Assembly: GCF_014647975.1 (NCBI RefSeq) | Contig: NZ_BMQF01000001.1 | Coordinates: 558,001-622,000, forward strand | Length of the DNA stretch: 64,000 nucleotides | Origin: Streptomyces fumigatiscleroticus | GTDB taxonomy: Bacteria; Actinomycetota; Actinomycetes; Streptomycetales; Streptomycetaceae | Direction: 5' to 3' | Shown: positions 42,463 to 50,617 of the stretch, one piece after another | Numbering within the stretch: the first letter of the stretch is position 1 | Layout of the letters: each line of letters opens with the position of its first letter | Made by a program: the position numbers and the translations under genes | Notes under the pieces: model-generated | Databases searched by the model: none | What the model saw: the letters and a program-made list of their open reading frames with translations, nothing else | Told to the model about the DNA's origin: nothing

Positions 42463-43725
42463 TCACCCGGGGTCGGGGTCCAGCGCCTCGGTGATCCGGC
42501 GGGAGGCCCGCCGTGCCTCCGTCGCCGGATCGGCTCCGGCGAGCACCCGCGTCATGTACTCCTTGACCGGGTTGTCCGCCTCGACCGCCCCCCACTGGGG
42601 CGTGGCGGGGGTCGCCCGGCCCCGTGCGGCCCCGGCCGCCATGGCCGCGACCCCCTCCTCGCCCGCGACGGCCTCGGCCAGCGCCTTCTTGTTGGGGACG
42701 TAGTTCATGGTCCGGGCCAGTTCGGTGTTCCACTTCGCGCCGGTGAGCGCGGCGACCACGGCGACGGCACCCTCCCGTTCACCGGTGTTCGCGGGCACCA
42801 CGAGGTCGGAGCCGCCGGTGAAGACGGCCCCGGGTCTGTCCGCGCTCCGGCCGGGTACGGGGAAGAAACCGAGCCGGCCCTCCAGCTCCGGGTTCCGCCG
42901 TACGACGGCCCGGGCGAGGCCGGGCACGGCCACGATCTGCGCGACCCGGCCGCGCGCGAACACCTCGGCCTGCGGCGGATGTTCCTCGTCGGCGTCGGCC
43001 GGGCCGTCGCCCAGGGCCTGGAGCCGGCGGTAGAAGTCCATGCCGCGCAGGGCGGCCGGGGTGTCCAGGGCGCCCCGCCAGACGCCGTTGTGCTCCGTCG
43101 CCAGGTCGCCGCCCTCCTCCCAGACGAAGCCGGAGAGCGTGTACCAGTCCTGTCCGGCCAGGTAGATGCCCTGGTCGCCGCCCGAGTCGAGCCGCTCGGT
43201 GATCTCCAGCCACTCGTCGCGGGTACGGGGCGGTGCGGTGACGCCGGCCTGTTCGAACAGGTCCTTGCGGTAGATGACGACGCGGTTGGCGGCGTACCAG
43301 GGGATGCCGTACTGGTGGGACATCCACCGGCCCGGCTCGGCCAGGCCGGGCAGCCAGTCGCGGATGCCCCAGTCCCGCATCGACTCCAGCGTGAGGTCGA
43401 GCAGCTTGTCGCCGGCGGCGTACTGCGGGACCTGGGTGTTGCCGACCTCGATCACGTCGGGCCCGTCCGCGCCGTCCGCCTCCAGGGCGGCCTGCACCTT
43501 CGGGCCGACGCCGGTCCACTCCTGGATGCGGAGGTCGAGGTCGAGATCCGGGTGGTCGCGTTCGAACTCCTCGGTGAAGCGCCGCAGGAACTCCTGGGAG
43601 GCGCTGTCCTTCATCAGCCACACGGTGACGGTGCGCCGTTCGGCGCCGCCGTGCGGCAGCAGGCCGCAGCCGCCGAGCAGACAGGCCGACACACAGACGA
43701 GGGCGAGAAGACGACGACGTTTCAC
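42463..43725 (-). CDS. Sugar ABC transporter substrate-binding lipoprotein (orphan)
   Basis: This 420-aa protein has an N-terminal signal with lipobox LLGGC, lipidated at Cys20. A periplasmic-binding-protein fold of the maltose/oligosaccharide type follows (RTVTVWLMKDSASQEFLRRF, DVIEVGNTQVPQYA, YGIPWYAANRVVIYRKDLFE, FTGGSDLVVP). It should sit on the outer face of the membrane and deliver a sugar to an ABC permease. No permease genes are adjacent, so it is an orphan or its permeases lie elsewhere. A DasR-like site lies 86 bp upstream. The GTG start 43725 has a weak ribosome site. Confidence 0.9.
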   Translation of the reverse strand: MKRRRLLALVCVSACLLGGCGLLPHGGAERRTVTVWLMKDSASQEFLRRFTEEFERDHPDLDLDLRIQEWTGVGPKVQAALEADGADGPDVIEVGNTQVPQYAAGDKLLDLTLESMRDWGIRDWLPGLAEPGRWMSHQYGIPWYAANRVVIYRKDLFEQAGVTAPPRTRDEWLEITERLDSGGDQGIYLAGQDWYTLSGFVWEEGGDLATEHNGVWRGALDTPAALRGMDFYRRLQALGDGPADADEEHPPQAEVFARGRVAQIVAVPGLARAVVRRNPELEGRLGFFPVPGRSADRPGAVFTGGSDLVVPANTGEREGAVAVVAALTGAKWNTELARTMNYVPNKKALAEAVAGEEGVAAMAAGAARGRATPATPQWGAVEADNPVKEYMTRVLAGADPATEARRASRRITEALDPDPG

Positions 43726-43810
43726 GGGGGGTCCTGTTCTGTCTGGCGGACAGGGTGAGGGAACCCGGCGTGGGAGGACGAGCGCGGGGCTCGCACGGGC
43801 GTGACCGGAT

Positions 43811-43826
43811 TTTGGTATGGACCAAT
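43811..43826. promoter_or_regulatory. DasR-like (GntR-type) operator candidate
   Basis: TTTGGTATGGACCAAT contains TGGT-N4-ACCA with TTGGT/ACCAA arms and matches 11 of 16 positions of the DasR site ACTGGTCTAGACCACT as I remember it. It lies 86 bp before the sugar-binding lipoprotein gene and 122 bp before the dodecin gene. DasR represses aminosugar uptake genes, so the location makes sense. Confidence 0.5.
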
Positions 43827-43947
43827 GGAGAGGTCAAGGGAGCCGGAACCGGCCACCGGACGCCTCGCGCTCCGCCGCAGCTTGGGGCACGGTGGAGTGA
43901 CGCGCGCCACACATGACGCTGCCGTCCCCACGGGAAGGAGCACCCGC

Positions 43948-44163
43948 ATGTCCAACCACATCTACCGGGTCACGGAGATCGTCGGGACCTCGCCCGACGG
44001 CGTGGACGCCGCCGTCCGCAACGGCATCTCCCGCGCCTCGCAGACCCTGCGCAATCTGGACTGGTTCGAGGTGACCCAGGTGCGGGGCCAGATCGAGGAG
44101 GGCCGGGTCGCCCACTGGCAGGTCGGCCTGAAGGTCGGCTTCCGCCTCGAGGAGACGGACTGA
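43948..44163 (+). CDS. Dodecin family flavin-binding protein
   Basis: This 71-aa protein matches dodecin along its whole length: NHIYRVTEIVGTSPDGVDAA, then GISRASQTLRNLDWFEVTQV with the flavin-stacking Trp, and HWQVGLKVGFRLEE. Dodecins form hollow dodecamers that store or buffer FMN/FAD or CoA. GGAAGGAG precedes ATG 43948. It is divergent from the sugar-binding lipoprotein gene and appears to be monocistronic. Confidence 0.93.
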   Translation: MSNHIYRVTEIVGTSPDGVDAAVRNGISRASQTLRNLDWFEVTQVRGQIEEGRVAHWQVGLKVGFRLEETD

Positions 44164-44181
44164 CCGCCCCCGAGGAAACGC

Positions 44182-44673
44182 TCAGGTACGGCCCTCGCGC
44201 TCCTGCGCCGTCTTCAGCTCGGCCGACTGGGCCGCCCAGCGCGCCCGTACCACGGTGAAACCGGCCCGTTCGGCGTCCTGGCACACCAGCTCGTCGTCGT
44301 CCACCACGAGCCGGATCCGCCGGGTACGGGCGAGCCGGCGCAGGGCCTCCAGCTTGGTGCGCCGGGCGGGCCTGCGGTCGTCGTCGCGCCGCATGTGCAG
44401 CCGCCCCTCGGGCAGCCCGTGCGCGGCGAGCCAGTCCAGCGTGTCCCGCCGGCACCGCTCGGGCCGCCCGGTCAGATAGACGACCTCGCAGTCCCGGGCG
44501 CTCTCGCGGGCCAGCGCGACACCCTCCGCGAGCGGCGGATCCTGCGGCGCGGCGGCGAAGAAGGCGTCCCAGTCGCGCGGCCGCCGCTGAAGGAACCGCT
44601 GCCGGTGCGCGGTGTCGGCGAGGGTGTTGTCCAGGTCGAACACGGCCAGCGGCGGCTTCTCGGCATCGGTCAC
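44182..44673 (-). CDS. HAD superfamily phosphatase
   Basis: This 163-aa protein starts with the HAD motif I VFDLDNTLAD (nucleophile Asp13, acid/base Asp15), then CEVVYLTGRPE (motif II region), and ends with RLVVDDDELVCQDAERAGF (motif IV acidic residues). The short cap and TGRPE make it similar to polynucleotide-kinase-type 3'-phosphatase domains, but no kinase domain is present. The substrate is uncertain. GTG 44673 lies 71 bp from the divergent LLM flavoenzyme gene. Confidence 0.83.
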   Translation of the reverse strand: MTDAEKPPLAVFDLDNTLADTAHRQRFLQRRPRDWDAFFAAAPQDPPLAEGVALARESARDCEVVYLTGRPERCRRDTLDWLAAHGLPEGRLHMRRDDDRRPARRTKLEALRRLARTRRIRLVVDDDELVCQDAERAGFTVVRARWAAQSAELKTAQEREGRT

Positions 44674-44744
44674 ACCCCCACCCTAGGCACCCGCGCCCCA
44701 CGGGGGCACGGGAATGTCCCCGCCGCCCCGGCGTTGAACCGGGC

Positions 44745-45758
44745 GTGAGCCCGCTGATCCCCCGCACCCGTTTCTCCGTCCTCGACCGCTCCCGCACCCG
44801 CGAGGGACACACCCACGCCGAGGCACTGCGCGACACCGTGCGGCTGGCACAGGAGCTGGAAGGGCTCGGCTACCACCGCTTCTGGGTCTCCGAGCACCAC
44901 GGGGTGCCCGGCGTCGCCGGTTCCGCGCCGACCGTGCTGGCCGCCGCCGTGGCCGCCGCGACCCGCACCATCCGGGTCGGCACCGGCGGCGTGATGCTGC
45001 CCAACCACCGGCCGCTGGTCGTCGCCGAGCAGTTCGGCGTGCTGGAGTCCCTCTTCCCCGGGCGGATCGACATGGGGCTGGGCCGCTCCGTCGGCTTCAC
45101 CGACGGGGTGCGCAGGGCGCTGGGCCGCGACAAGCAGGACGCCGAGGACTTCGCGGCGCAGCTGGACGAAGTGCTCGGCTTCTTCCGCGGCACCTCCCCC
45201 ACCCGGGTGCACGCGCGTCCCGCCGAGGGGCTGACGGTGCCGCCGTTCGTGCTGGCCATGGGCGAGGGGGCCGCCATCGCCGCCCGCGCGGGACTGCCCC
45301 TGGTCATCGGCGACCTGCGCGACCGGGAGAGGATGCGGCGCGGCATCGACCACTACCGCGAGCACTTCCGGCCCTCCGGCTGGGCCGCCGAGCCGTACGT
45401 CGTCGTCTCCGGCACGGTGGCGGTGGCCGCCACACCCGGCGAGGCGCGGCGGCTGCTGATCCCGGAGGCCTGGTCGATGGCGCACGCGCGCACCCGCGGC
45501 ACCTTCCCGCCGCTGCCGCCCGCCGCGCACGTCGAGGCGCTGACGATGACGGCCAAGGAGCGCGGCCTGTACGAGTCCGGCCTCACCGGGCACATCGCCG
45601 GCACCGAGGAGCAGGTCGCCCACGAGCTGGAGAGGCTGCTGGAGGAGACGGGCGCCCAGGAGGTCCTCGTCACCACCAGCACCCACGACCGTACGGCGCT
45701 GCTGGACTCCTACCGGCGGCTGGCCCGGATCACCCAGGACCGGACCTCCGCTCGCTAG
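44745..45758 (+). CDS. LLM class flavin-dependent oxidoreductase
   Basis: This 337-aa protein matches bacterial luciferase-like monooxygenases of the MsnO8 type: LGYHRFWVSEHHGVPGVAGS, TIRVGTGGVMLPNHRPLVVA, LFPGRIDMGLGRSVG and SGLTGHIAGTEEQVAHELER. These use reduced flavin and O2 to oxidise a small molecule. The GTG start 44745 has no strong ribosome site, but the family N terminus begins at this point. It is upstream of and parallel to the gas vesicle cluster, 160 bp away, and probably independent. Substrate unknown. Confidence 0.88.
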   Translation: MSPLIPRTRFSVLDRSRTREGHTHAEALRDTVRLAQELEGLGYHRFWVSEHHGVPGVAGSAPTVLAAAVAAATRTIRVGTGGVMLPNHRPLVVAEQFGVLESLFPGRIDMGLGRSVGFTDGVRRALGRDKQDAEDFAAQLDEVLGFFRGTSPTRVHARPAEGLTVPPFVLAMGEGAAIAARAGLPLVIGDLRDRERMRRGIDHYREHFRPSGWAAEPYVVVSGTVAVAATPGEARRLLIPEAWSMAHARTRGTFPPLPPAAHVEALTMTAKERGLYESGLTGHIAGTEEQVAHELERLLEETGAQEVLVTTSTHDRTALLDSYRRLARITQDRTSAR

Positions 45759-45918
45759 GCCACCCACCGAGGGCGGCACGACGGCGCGGCGCGACGGGCC
45801 GCCGGTGCCTCGTTCCGCACCGGCGGGAAGCGGGCCCCGGCCGCCCCGCGGATTCCGTGCGGCCCGGACGGGCTAACACCGCACGCGCCGGGCGGGCGCC
45901 GCGGCCAGAGTGGGCTGC

Positions 45919-46236
45919 ATGACAGAACCTGGCGAGCGACGGCGCGGCGCGGCGTCCGCGCCCCCGCGCGAACCCGCCGTGCGCGGCGCCCGGGACGCGG
46001 CCCGCACCGCCGCGGAGGGACTGGCCGAGCTTCTCCGGCACCGCCTGGAGGGGGTCTCCGCGGTGTGCCGGACCGAGGACGACGGCTGGCTCGTCAACGT
46101 GGACGTCCTGGAGCTGGCGCGCATTCCCGACACCACCAGCCTGCTCGCCACCTACGAGGTCGAGCTGGACCCGGCCGGCGAACTGGTCCGGTACCGCCGG
46201 ATCGCCCGCTACCGGCGCGGCGCCCAGGACCAGTGA
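45919..46236 (+). CDS. gvpO: Gas vesicle protein GvpO
   Basis: This 105-aa protein has a disordered Arg/Ala-rich N terminus and the GvpO core GVSAVCRTEDDGWLVNVDVL, then TTSLLATYEVELDPAGELVR. GvpO is required for gas vesicle formation in haloarchaea and heads the Streptomyces gvp cluster. ATG 45919 is the first good start. The gene is first in a ten-gene run in the order known from Streptomyces (O-A-F-G-Y-Z-J-L-S-K). No transcription terminator is visible between it and gvpA. Confidence 0.88.
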   Translation: MTEPGERRRGAASAPPREPAVRGARDAARTAAEGLAELLRHRLEGVSAVCRTEDDGWLVNVDVLELARIPDTTSLLATYEVELDPAGELVRYRRIARYRRGAQDQ

Positions 46237-46271
46237 CCGCCCCCGACGCCCGCTCCCGGAAGGACCGCCGC

Positions 46272-46775
46272 ATGATCACCTACGACGACGAGGTCGTCTG
46301 CGCACCCCGCGCGGGAACCCTCTACGACGTCCTCGAACTGATCCTCGACCGCGGCATGGTGATCGACGTCTTCGCCCGGGTCTCCCTGGTCGGCATCGAG
46401 ATCCTGAAGGTGGACGCGCGGATCGTGGTCGCCAGCGTCGACACGTATCTGCGCTTCGCCGAGGCCTGCAACCGGCTCGACCTCGAACACGACACCCGCA
46501 CCAAGACCGTGCCCGAACTCTTCGGCGGGCCGCTCGCCAAGACGGTGGGCAAGGCGGGCGCCAAACGCGCGACCCGCTCCCTGACCGACAAGGTGCGGGA
46601 CATCCTCTCCCCCGAGGAGCACGAGCACGCGCACGAGCAGGAGTACGAGAACGAGGGCAGGGACGGACCGGAGCCGGACCGTCCGCGCCACCGCCCGTCC
46701 GCGGAGCGCGGCCTGCGCCACCGGCGCGACGACGACCGCCCGCGCGCCCGCCGCCGCGCGAACCCGGAGGAATGA
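46272..46775 (+). CDS. gvpA: Gas vesicle structural protein GvpA with extended C terminus
   Basis: This 167-aa protein has the GvpA/J shell-protein core at residues about 15-70 (LYDVLELILDRGMVIDVFAR, VSLVGIEILKVDARIVVASV). This core forms the wall ribs of gas vesicles. A further 90 residues follow, ending in a strongly acidic then Arg-rich tail (HEHAHEQEYENEGRD, RRDDDRPRARRRA). Classical GvpA is about 70 aa, so the tail is a Streptomyces-type extension. Its stop overlaps the gvpF start (ATGA at 46772-46775). Confidence 0.9.
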   Translation: MITYDDEVVCAPRAGTLYDVLELILDRGMVIDVFARVSLVGIEILKVDARIVVASVDTYLRFAEACNRLDLEHDTRTKTVPELFGGPLAKTVGKAGAKRATRSLTDKVRDILSPEEHEHAHEQEYENEGRDGPEPDRPRHRPSAERGLRHRRDDDRPRARRRANPEE

Positions 46776-47524
46776 CCGTGCCCGCCACCGAAGTCACCAG
46801 CGACACCCTGTACGTCTACGGCATCGTCCCCGACGGCATCCGGCCCCCGCGCACCGCGGGGGTGGCCGGTGCGCCGGTGCGGCTGCTGTCCGGGGCCGGG
46901 CTCCGCGCCGCGGTGTCCGACGCGCCCGCACACGTCCGCGCCCGCCGGCGCGACCTGATGGCCCATCAGGAGGTGCTGCGGGAACTCGCGGCCCAGGGGC
47001 CCGTGCTGCCCATGCGGTTCGGGGCCCTCTCCCCCGACGCGGACACCCTGCGGGCCCGGCTGCGCGCGGACGCGGCCCATCTGGGCGCCCAGCTCGACGG
47101 GGTCCGGGACTGCCTGGAGATGAACGTCAAGGGCACGGTCGTACCCGGTTACTTCGCCACGCTGGTGCGCCGGGACGACAGGCTGCGCACGCTCGCGCGG
47201 CGCACCCGGCACCGGCCGGACTACGAGGCCAACGTACGGCTGGGCGAGGCGCTCGCCCGGGGCGTGCGGCGCGAGGCACGCCGTGCGGCACAGGAGGTCC
47301 TCGCCCGGCTCACCCCGGGCACCGTGCGCACCGCGCCCGGCCCCACCGACGACGAGCAGGTGCTCAACGCGTCGTTCCTGCTGCGCACCGCCGACGAGGA
47401 ACGGTTCCGGCAGGCGGTGGCCGAGCAGGCCGCCGGCTACGGGGACCGGCTGGCGCTGAGCGTGACCGGGCCCCTGCCGTGCTACAGCTTCGTCGCACCG
47501 CGCCCCGCGGCGGACGGGCGGTGA
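46772..47524 (+). CDS. gvpF: Gas vesicle protein GvpF (GvpL/GvpF family)
   Basis: This 250-aa protein has LYVYGIVPDGIRPPRTAGVA at the N terminus, HQEVLRELAAQGPVLPMRFG, and GDRLALSVTGPLPCYSFV near the end, the standard GvpL/F landmarks. The family coats or nucleates the growing vesicle. Its ATG overlaps the gvpA stop. It is followed after 4 bp by gvpG. Confidence 0.93.
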   Translation: MTVPATEVTSDTLYVYGIVPDGIRPPRTAGVAGAPVRLLSGAGLRAAVSDAPAHVRARRRDLMAHQEVLRELAAQGPVLPMRFGALSPDADTLRARLRADAAHLGAQLDGVRDCLEMNVKGTVVPGYFATLVRRDDRLRTLARRTRHRPDYEANVRLGEALARGVRREARRAAQEVLARLTPGTVRTAPGPTDDEQVLNASFLLRTADEERFRQAVAEQAAGYGDRLALSVTGPLPCYSFVAPRPAADGR

Positions 47525-47528
47525 CGCC

Positions 47529-47801
47529 GTGGGAGTCGTGAGCGGTCTCCTGCTGCTGCCCCTGGCGCCGGTGCGCGGCACCGCGTGGGTCGCCGACCAC
47601 CTGCTGCGGGAGGCACGCCGCCACACCCACGACCCGCGTGCGGTGCAGGCGCGGCTGGCCGCGCTCAACCGGGCCCTGGACGAGGGCGCCATCGACGAGG
47701 CGGCCTTCGAGAAGGAGGAGGAGCGCCTGCTCGCGCTTCTGGAACGCCCGGTCCGGCGCACGACGGACACCGTGGGCACACGGCAGGGAAGGCACGTATG
47801 A
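47529..47801 (+). CDS. gvpG: Gas vesicle protein GvpG
   Basis: This 90-aa protein has a hydrophobic N terminus with VSGLLLLPLAPVRGTAWVAD and a helical charged part LNRALDEGAIDEAAFEKEEE, matching GvpG. It is an accessory assembly protein that probably contacts GvpF and GvpA. The GTG start lies 4 bp after gvpF, and the stop overlaps gvpY (ATGA). Confidence 0.9.
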   Translation: MGVVSGLLLLPLAPVRGTAWVADHLLREARRHTHDPRAVQARLAALNRALDEGAIDEAAFEKEEERLLALLERPVRRTTDTVGTRQGRHV

Positions 47802-48388
47802 ACGACAGCAGAGCGGCCATGGCGGCGGCCCTGGCCGGCGGATACCTCCTGGGCCGTACCAAGAAGGCGAAACTCGCCTTCGCCGTCGGCTCCTACGTCG
47901 TGAAACGCCGCTTCGGCCTCACCCCGGCGCAGTTGCTTTCCGAGGGGCTCGGCAGGCTCCAGCAGGCGCCCCGGTTCCGGGAGCTGTCGGACCAGGTGCG
48001 CGGCGAGCTGCTGACCGCCGGGCGCACGGCCGTCTCCGCCGCCGCCGAGCGCCGTCTCACGGGCCTCGCCGACGCCCTCCGCGACCGCACCGACGCGCTG
48101 ACCGGCGCGGACCGCCGGCACGGCGAGGAGTACGCGGAGGACAAGTACCCCGAGGACGAGTACCCGGACGAGGACGCCACGGGCGAGGAGTACGCGGACG
48201 AGGAGGCGACGGGCGAGGAGTACGCGGACGACGGGCCCCCGCGCCCGGGTCCCGCGAAGAAGGCCGCCGCCAGGAAGGCACCGGCCAAGAAGGTTCCCGC
48301 CGGTCAGGCGCTCGCGAAGAAGGCGGCCCGGAAGGCACCGGCCCGCAGGCCCGCTCCGCCGCACCACCGGGGGGACGGGCCACGATGA
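47798..48388 (+). CDS. gvpY: Gas vesicle-associated protein GvpY
   Basis: This 196-aa protein has an N-terminal hydrophobic region MAAALAGGYLLGRTKKAKLA and a helical middle, followed by an acidic repeat tract (GEEYADEEATGEEYADD). A Lys/Ala-rich tail closes the protein (KKAAARKAPAKKVPAGQALA), like histone H1 or alginate regulator tails. GvpY is defined mainly by position in Streptomyces gvp clusters and its function is unknown. The start overlaps the gvpG stop and the stop overlaps the gvpZ start. Confidence 0.8.
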   Translation: MNDSRAAMAAALAGGYLLGRTKKAKLAFAVGSYVVKRRFGLTPAQLLSEGLGRLQQAPRFRELSDQVRGELLTAGRTAVSAAAERRLTGLADALRDRTDALTGADRRHGEEYAEDKYPEDEYPDEDATGEEYADEEATGEEYADDGPPRPGPAKKAAARKAPAKKVPAGQALAKKAARKAPARRPAPPHHRGDGPR

Positions 48389-49251
48389 CGCACAGCCGTG
48401 ACGGTGACGAGCCACGCGGCGGACAGCCGCGCGGCGGGAGCGGGCCGTCGTCCGCTCTGGACGACCTGACGGACGCGCTGGGCGGCTGTCTGTCCGCCGT
48501 GGGCAGCGGTCTGGCGGACAGGGCCGGGGCGCTGATCGGCGACCTGACCCACCGGCTGGCCGGCTCCGCCGACGGCCGGGGATCCGGTTCGCGCGGCGGC
48601 GGCCGGGGGGACGGCGTGAAGGCCACCCACATCCTGGAGACCGTCGACGTCGGCGTGCCGGTGCGCACGGCCTACGACCAGTGGACGAGATACGAGGACT
48701 TCAGCGGCTTCACCAAGGGCGTGCGCGGCGTCAGCAGGTCCGGCGACGTCGAGTCCGACTGGAACCTCAAGGTCGGCCCGTCGAGCCGGGGCTGGAGGGC
48801 GACCGTCCGGGAACAGGTGCCCGACGACCGGATCATGTGGACCTCCGAGGGCGCCAAGGGCAGCACGCGGGGCGCGGTCACCTTCCACGCGCTGGCGCCG
48901 AGGCTGACCCGGATCGTCGTGGTCGTCGAGTACTACCCGGCGGGGTTCTTCGAGAAGACCGGCAACCTCTGGCGTGCTCAGGGGCGGCGGCTGCGACTGG
49001 ACCTGAAGCACTTCGCGCGGCACGTCACCCTGCACGGCGACGAGGAGACACAGGGCTGGCGCGGCGAGATCCGCGACGGCGAGGTCGTCCGCGGCCATGA
49101 GGAGGCGGTGGAGGAGGAGGGCCGCGACGAGAGGGACGCGGAGGCCGGCGGCCGTGACGGCGACGCCTACGACGAGGACGACGGAGACGAAGAAGACACC
49201 TATGACGAGGACGACGAAGAAGACACGTACGACGAGGACGACGAGGGGTAG
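48385..49251 (+). CDS. gvpZ: Gas vesicle-associated protein GvpZ, SRPBCC domain
   Basis: This 288-aa protein has a Gly/Ser-rich N terminus and an SRPBCC (START/Bet v1-like) lipid-pocket domain at about 80-225 (ILETVDVGVPVRTAYDQWTR, YEDFSGFTKGVRGV, LTRIVVVVEYYPAGFFEKTG). The C-terminal tail is highly acidic and contains repeats (EDTYDEDDEEDTYDEDDEG). The SRPBCC fold binds hydrophobic ligands. Its position between gvpY and gvpJ fits the Streptomyces cluster. A role in the vesicle is inferred only from the operon. Confidence 0.85.
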   Translation: MTHSRDGDEPRGGQPRGGSGPSSALDDLTDALGGCLSAVGSGLADRAGALIGDLTHRLAGSADGRGSGSRGGGRGDGVKATHILETVDVGVPVRTAYDQWTRYEDFSGFTKGVRGVSRSGDVESDWNLKVGPSSRGWRATVREQVPDDRIMWTSEGAKGSTRGAVTFHALAPRLTRIVVVVEYYPAGFFEKTGNLWRAQGRRLRLDLKHFARHVTLHGDEETQGWRGEIRDGEVVRGHEEAVEEEGRDERDAEAGGRDGDAYDEDDGDEEDTYDEDDEEDTYDEDDEG

Positions 49252-49290
49252 CGGGTCCGCCCGCGCCGCCGACCGCCCGGGGAGCCCCCG

Positions 49291-49632
49291 GTGACGGACA
49301 TCGGCGGCCGGTACGGAAGTCCGGAGCCGCAGCCCTACGGCCCCCTCACGGGAAGCCTCGCCGACCTCCTGGAGCGGGTCCTCGACAAGGGCATCGTCAT
49401 CGCGGGCGACATCAAGATCGATCTGCTGGACATCGAGCTGCTCACCATCCGGCTGCGCCTGTTCATCGCCTCGGTCGACACCGCGAAGAAGGCGGGCATC
49501 GACTGGTGGGAGACCGACCCGGCCCTGTCGTCGCGGGCCGCCCGGGACGCGCTCGCCGAGGAGAACGCGCGGTTGCGGGCGCGGCTCGACGCGCTGGAGG
49601 GTGCCGCCGGGGCCGCGGAGGGCGTCCGGTGA
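49291..49632 (+). CDS. gvpJ: Gas vesicle protein GvpJ (GvpA family)
   Basis: This 113-aa protein has the shell-protein core SLADLLERVLDKGIVIAGDI, then KIDLLDIELLTIRLRLFIAS, and a coiled-coil end. As a GvpA paralogue it probably forms the vesicle tip or nucleates assembly. GTG 49291 follows GGGGAG. Its stop overlaps the gvpL start (GTGA at 49629-49632). Confidence 0.93.
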   Translation: MTDIGGRYGSPEPQPYGPLTGSLADLLERVLDKGIVIAGDIKIDLLDIELLTIRLRLFIASVDTAKKAGIDWWETDPALSSRAARDALAEENARLRARLDALEGAAGAAEGVR

Positions 49633-50381
49633 GCCCGGTCCCGGCGGGGCCGCCGGCCCTGACGTGCGCCTTCGCGGTCGCCCGCGGCGCGGTGCCGGTG
49701 ACCGGGCGGGCCGGGCCCGCGGGACGCGCCCCGCGCGCGGGGGATCTCCGGCTGCTCGTCCAGGACGTGCCCGCGGAGCCGGAGCGCTGTGCCCGCGCCC
49801 GTCACCGCTGCGTCGGGGCCGCCGCCCGGACGGGCCCGGCGGTACCCCTGCCTCTGCTGGGCACCCGGTACCGCTCCGACGCGGCAGCGGTAGGGGCGGG
49901 CGGGGCACGACGGTCCGCGCTCGGCGCGCTGCCGGCCCGGCTGCGGGACCGTACGGAGTGGGCGCTCAAGGCGCGGGCGGACGGGCCCGCCGCCGGTGCC
50001 GCCACGGACGGGCGCAGGTGTCCGAGCCGGGCCGACGCGCGGCGGCGCACCGATCGGGAGGTCCGCGAGGCGGCCCTGGCCGGGGCGCGGGCCGTCGGCG
50101 CGGAGTCGCGGCGGCACGCCGTCGCGGCGGCCAGGCACCGCCCGCGGAGCGAACGGCTGACCGGCCTCGGCTCCCCCCGGCTGCTGAACGCCGCCCGCCT
50201 GGTCGACGACGCCGGTCGGGCCGCGTTCGCCGCGGCGCCTGCCCGGCCCGGCTCCGGCGGCCGGCGCCCGGGCGTGGGGATCAGCGCGTCGGGGCCCTGG
50301 GTGCCGTACTCCCTCGCCCGGTGGGACGGGGAGCGGCACGGGTCGGAAGAGCACCGGTCGGAAGAGGAGGTACTCGTATGA
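49629..50381 (+). CDS. gvpL: Gas vesicle protein GvpL-like (divergent GvpL/GvpF family)
   Basis: This 250-aa protein sits where gvpL is found and carries weak GvpL/F features (TEWALKARADGP and GPWVPYSLARWDG near the end). It is rich in Ala and Arg, and its N-terminal half lacks the clear YGI/PLRF landmarks of GvpF, so it is a divergent copy. GTG 49629 overlaps the gvpJ stop and its stop overlaps the gvpS start. Assignment rests on position plus partial similarity. Confidence 0.72.
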   Translation: MSPVPAGPPALTCAFAVARGAVPVTGRAGPAGRAPRAGDLRLLVQDVPAEPERCARARHRCVGAAARTGPAVPLPLLGTRYRSDAAAVGAGGARRSALGALPARLRDRTEWALKARADGPAAGAATDGRRCPSRADARRRTDREVREAALAGARAVGAESRRHAVAAARHRPRSERLTGLGSPRLLNAARLVDDAGRAAFAAAPARPGSGGRRPGVGISASGPWVPYSLARWDGERHGSEEHRSEEEVLV

Positions 50382-50617
50382 ACGTGGTGGACCCGGCGTC
50401 CGCGCCCGTGCCGTGGGACGGGCCCCGGCCGTACGCGCCGGTGGGGGTGCCCCTGGTCGACCTGCTGGACCGGGTGCTGGCGACGGGTGTCGTCGTCAGC
50501 GGTGATCTGGTGCTGGCCATCGCGGACGTGCCGCTGGTGCGGATCTCCCTGCACGCGCTGCTCTCCTCGGTCAGCGAGCGGGTCCCCGCTCCCTGGCCGG
50601 ACAGCGGGCCGCTGTGA
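50378..50617 (+). CDS. gvpS: Gas vesicle protein GvpS (GvpA family)
   Basis: This 79-aa small GvpA-like protein has the core VPLVDLLDRVLATGVVVSGD, then LVLAIADVPLVRISLHALLS. It is a third shell-protein paralogue besides GvpA and GvpJ. ATG 50378 overlaps the gvpL stop and follows AGGAGG. The stop overlaps the gvpK start (GTGA). Confidence 0.9.
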   Translation: MNVVDPASAPVPWDGPRPYAPVGVPLVDLLDRVLATGVVVSGDLVLAIADVPLVRISLHALLSSVSERVPAPWPDSGPL

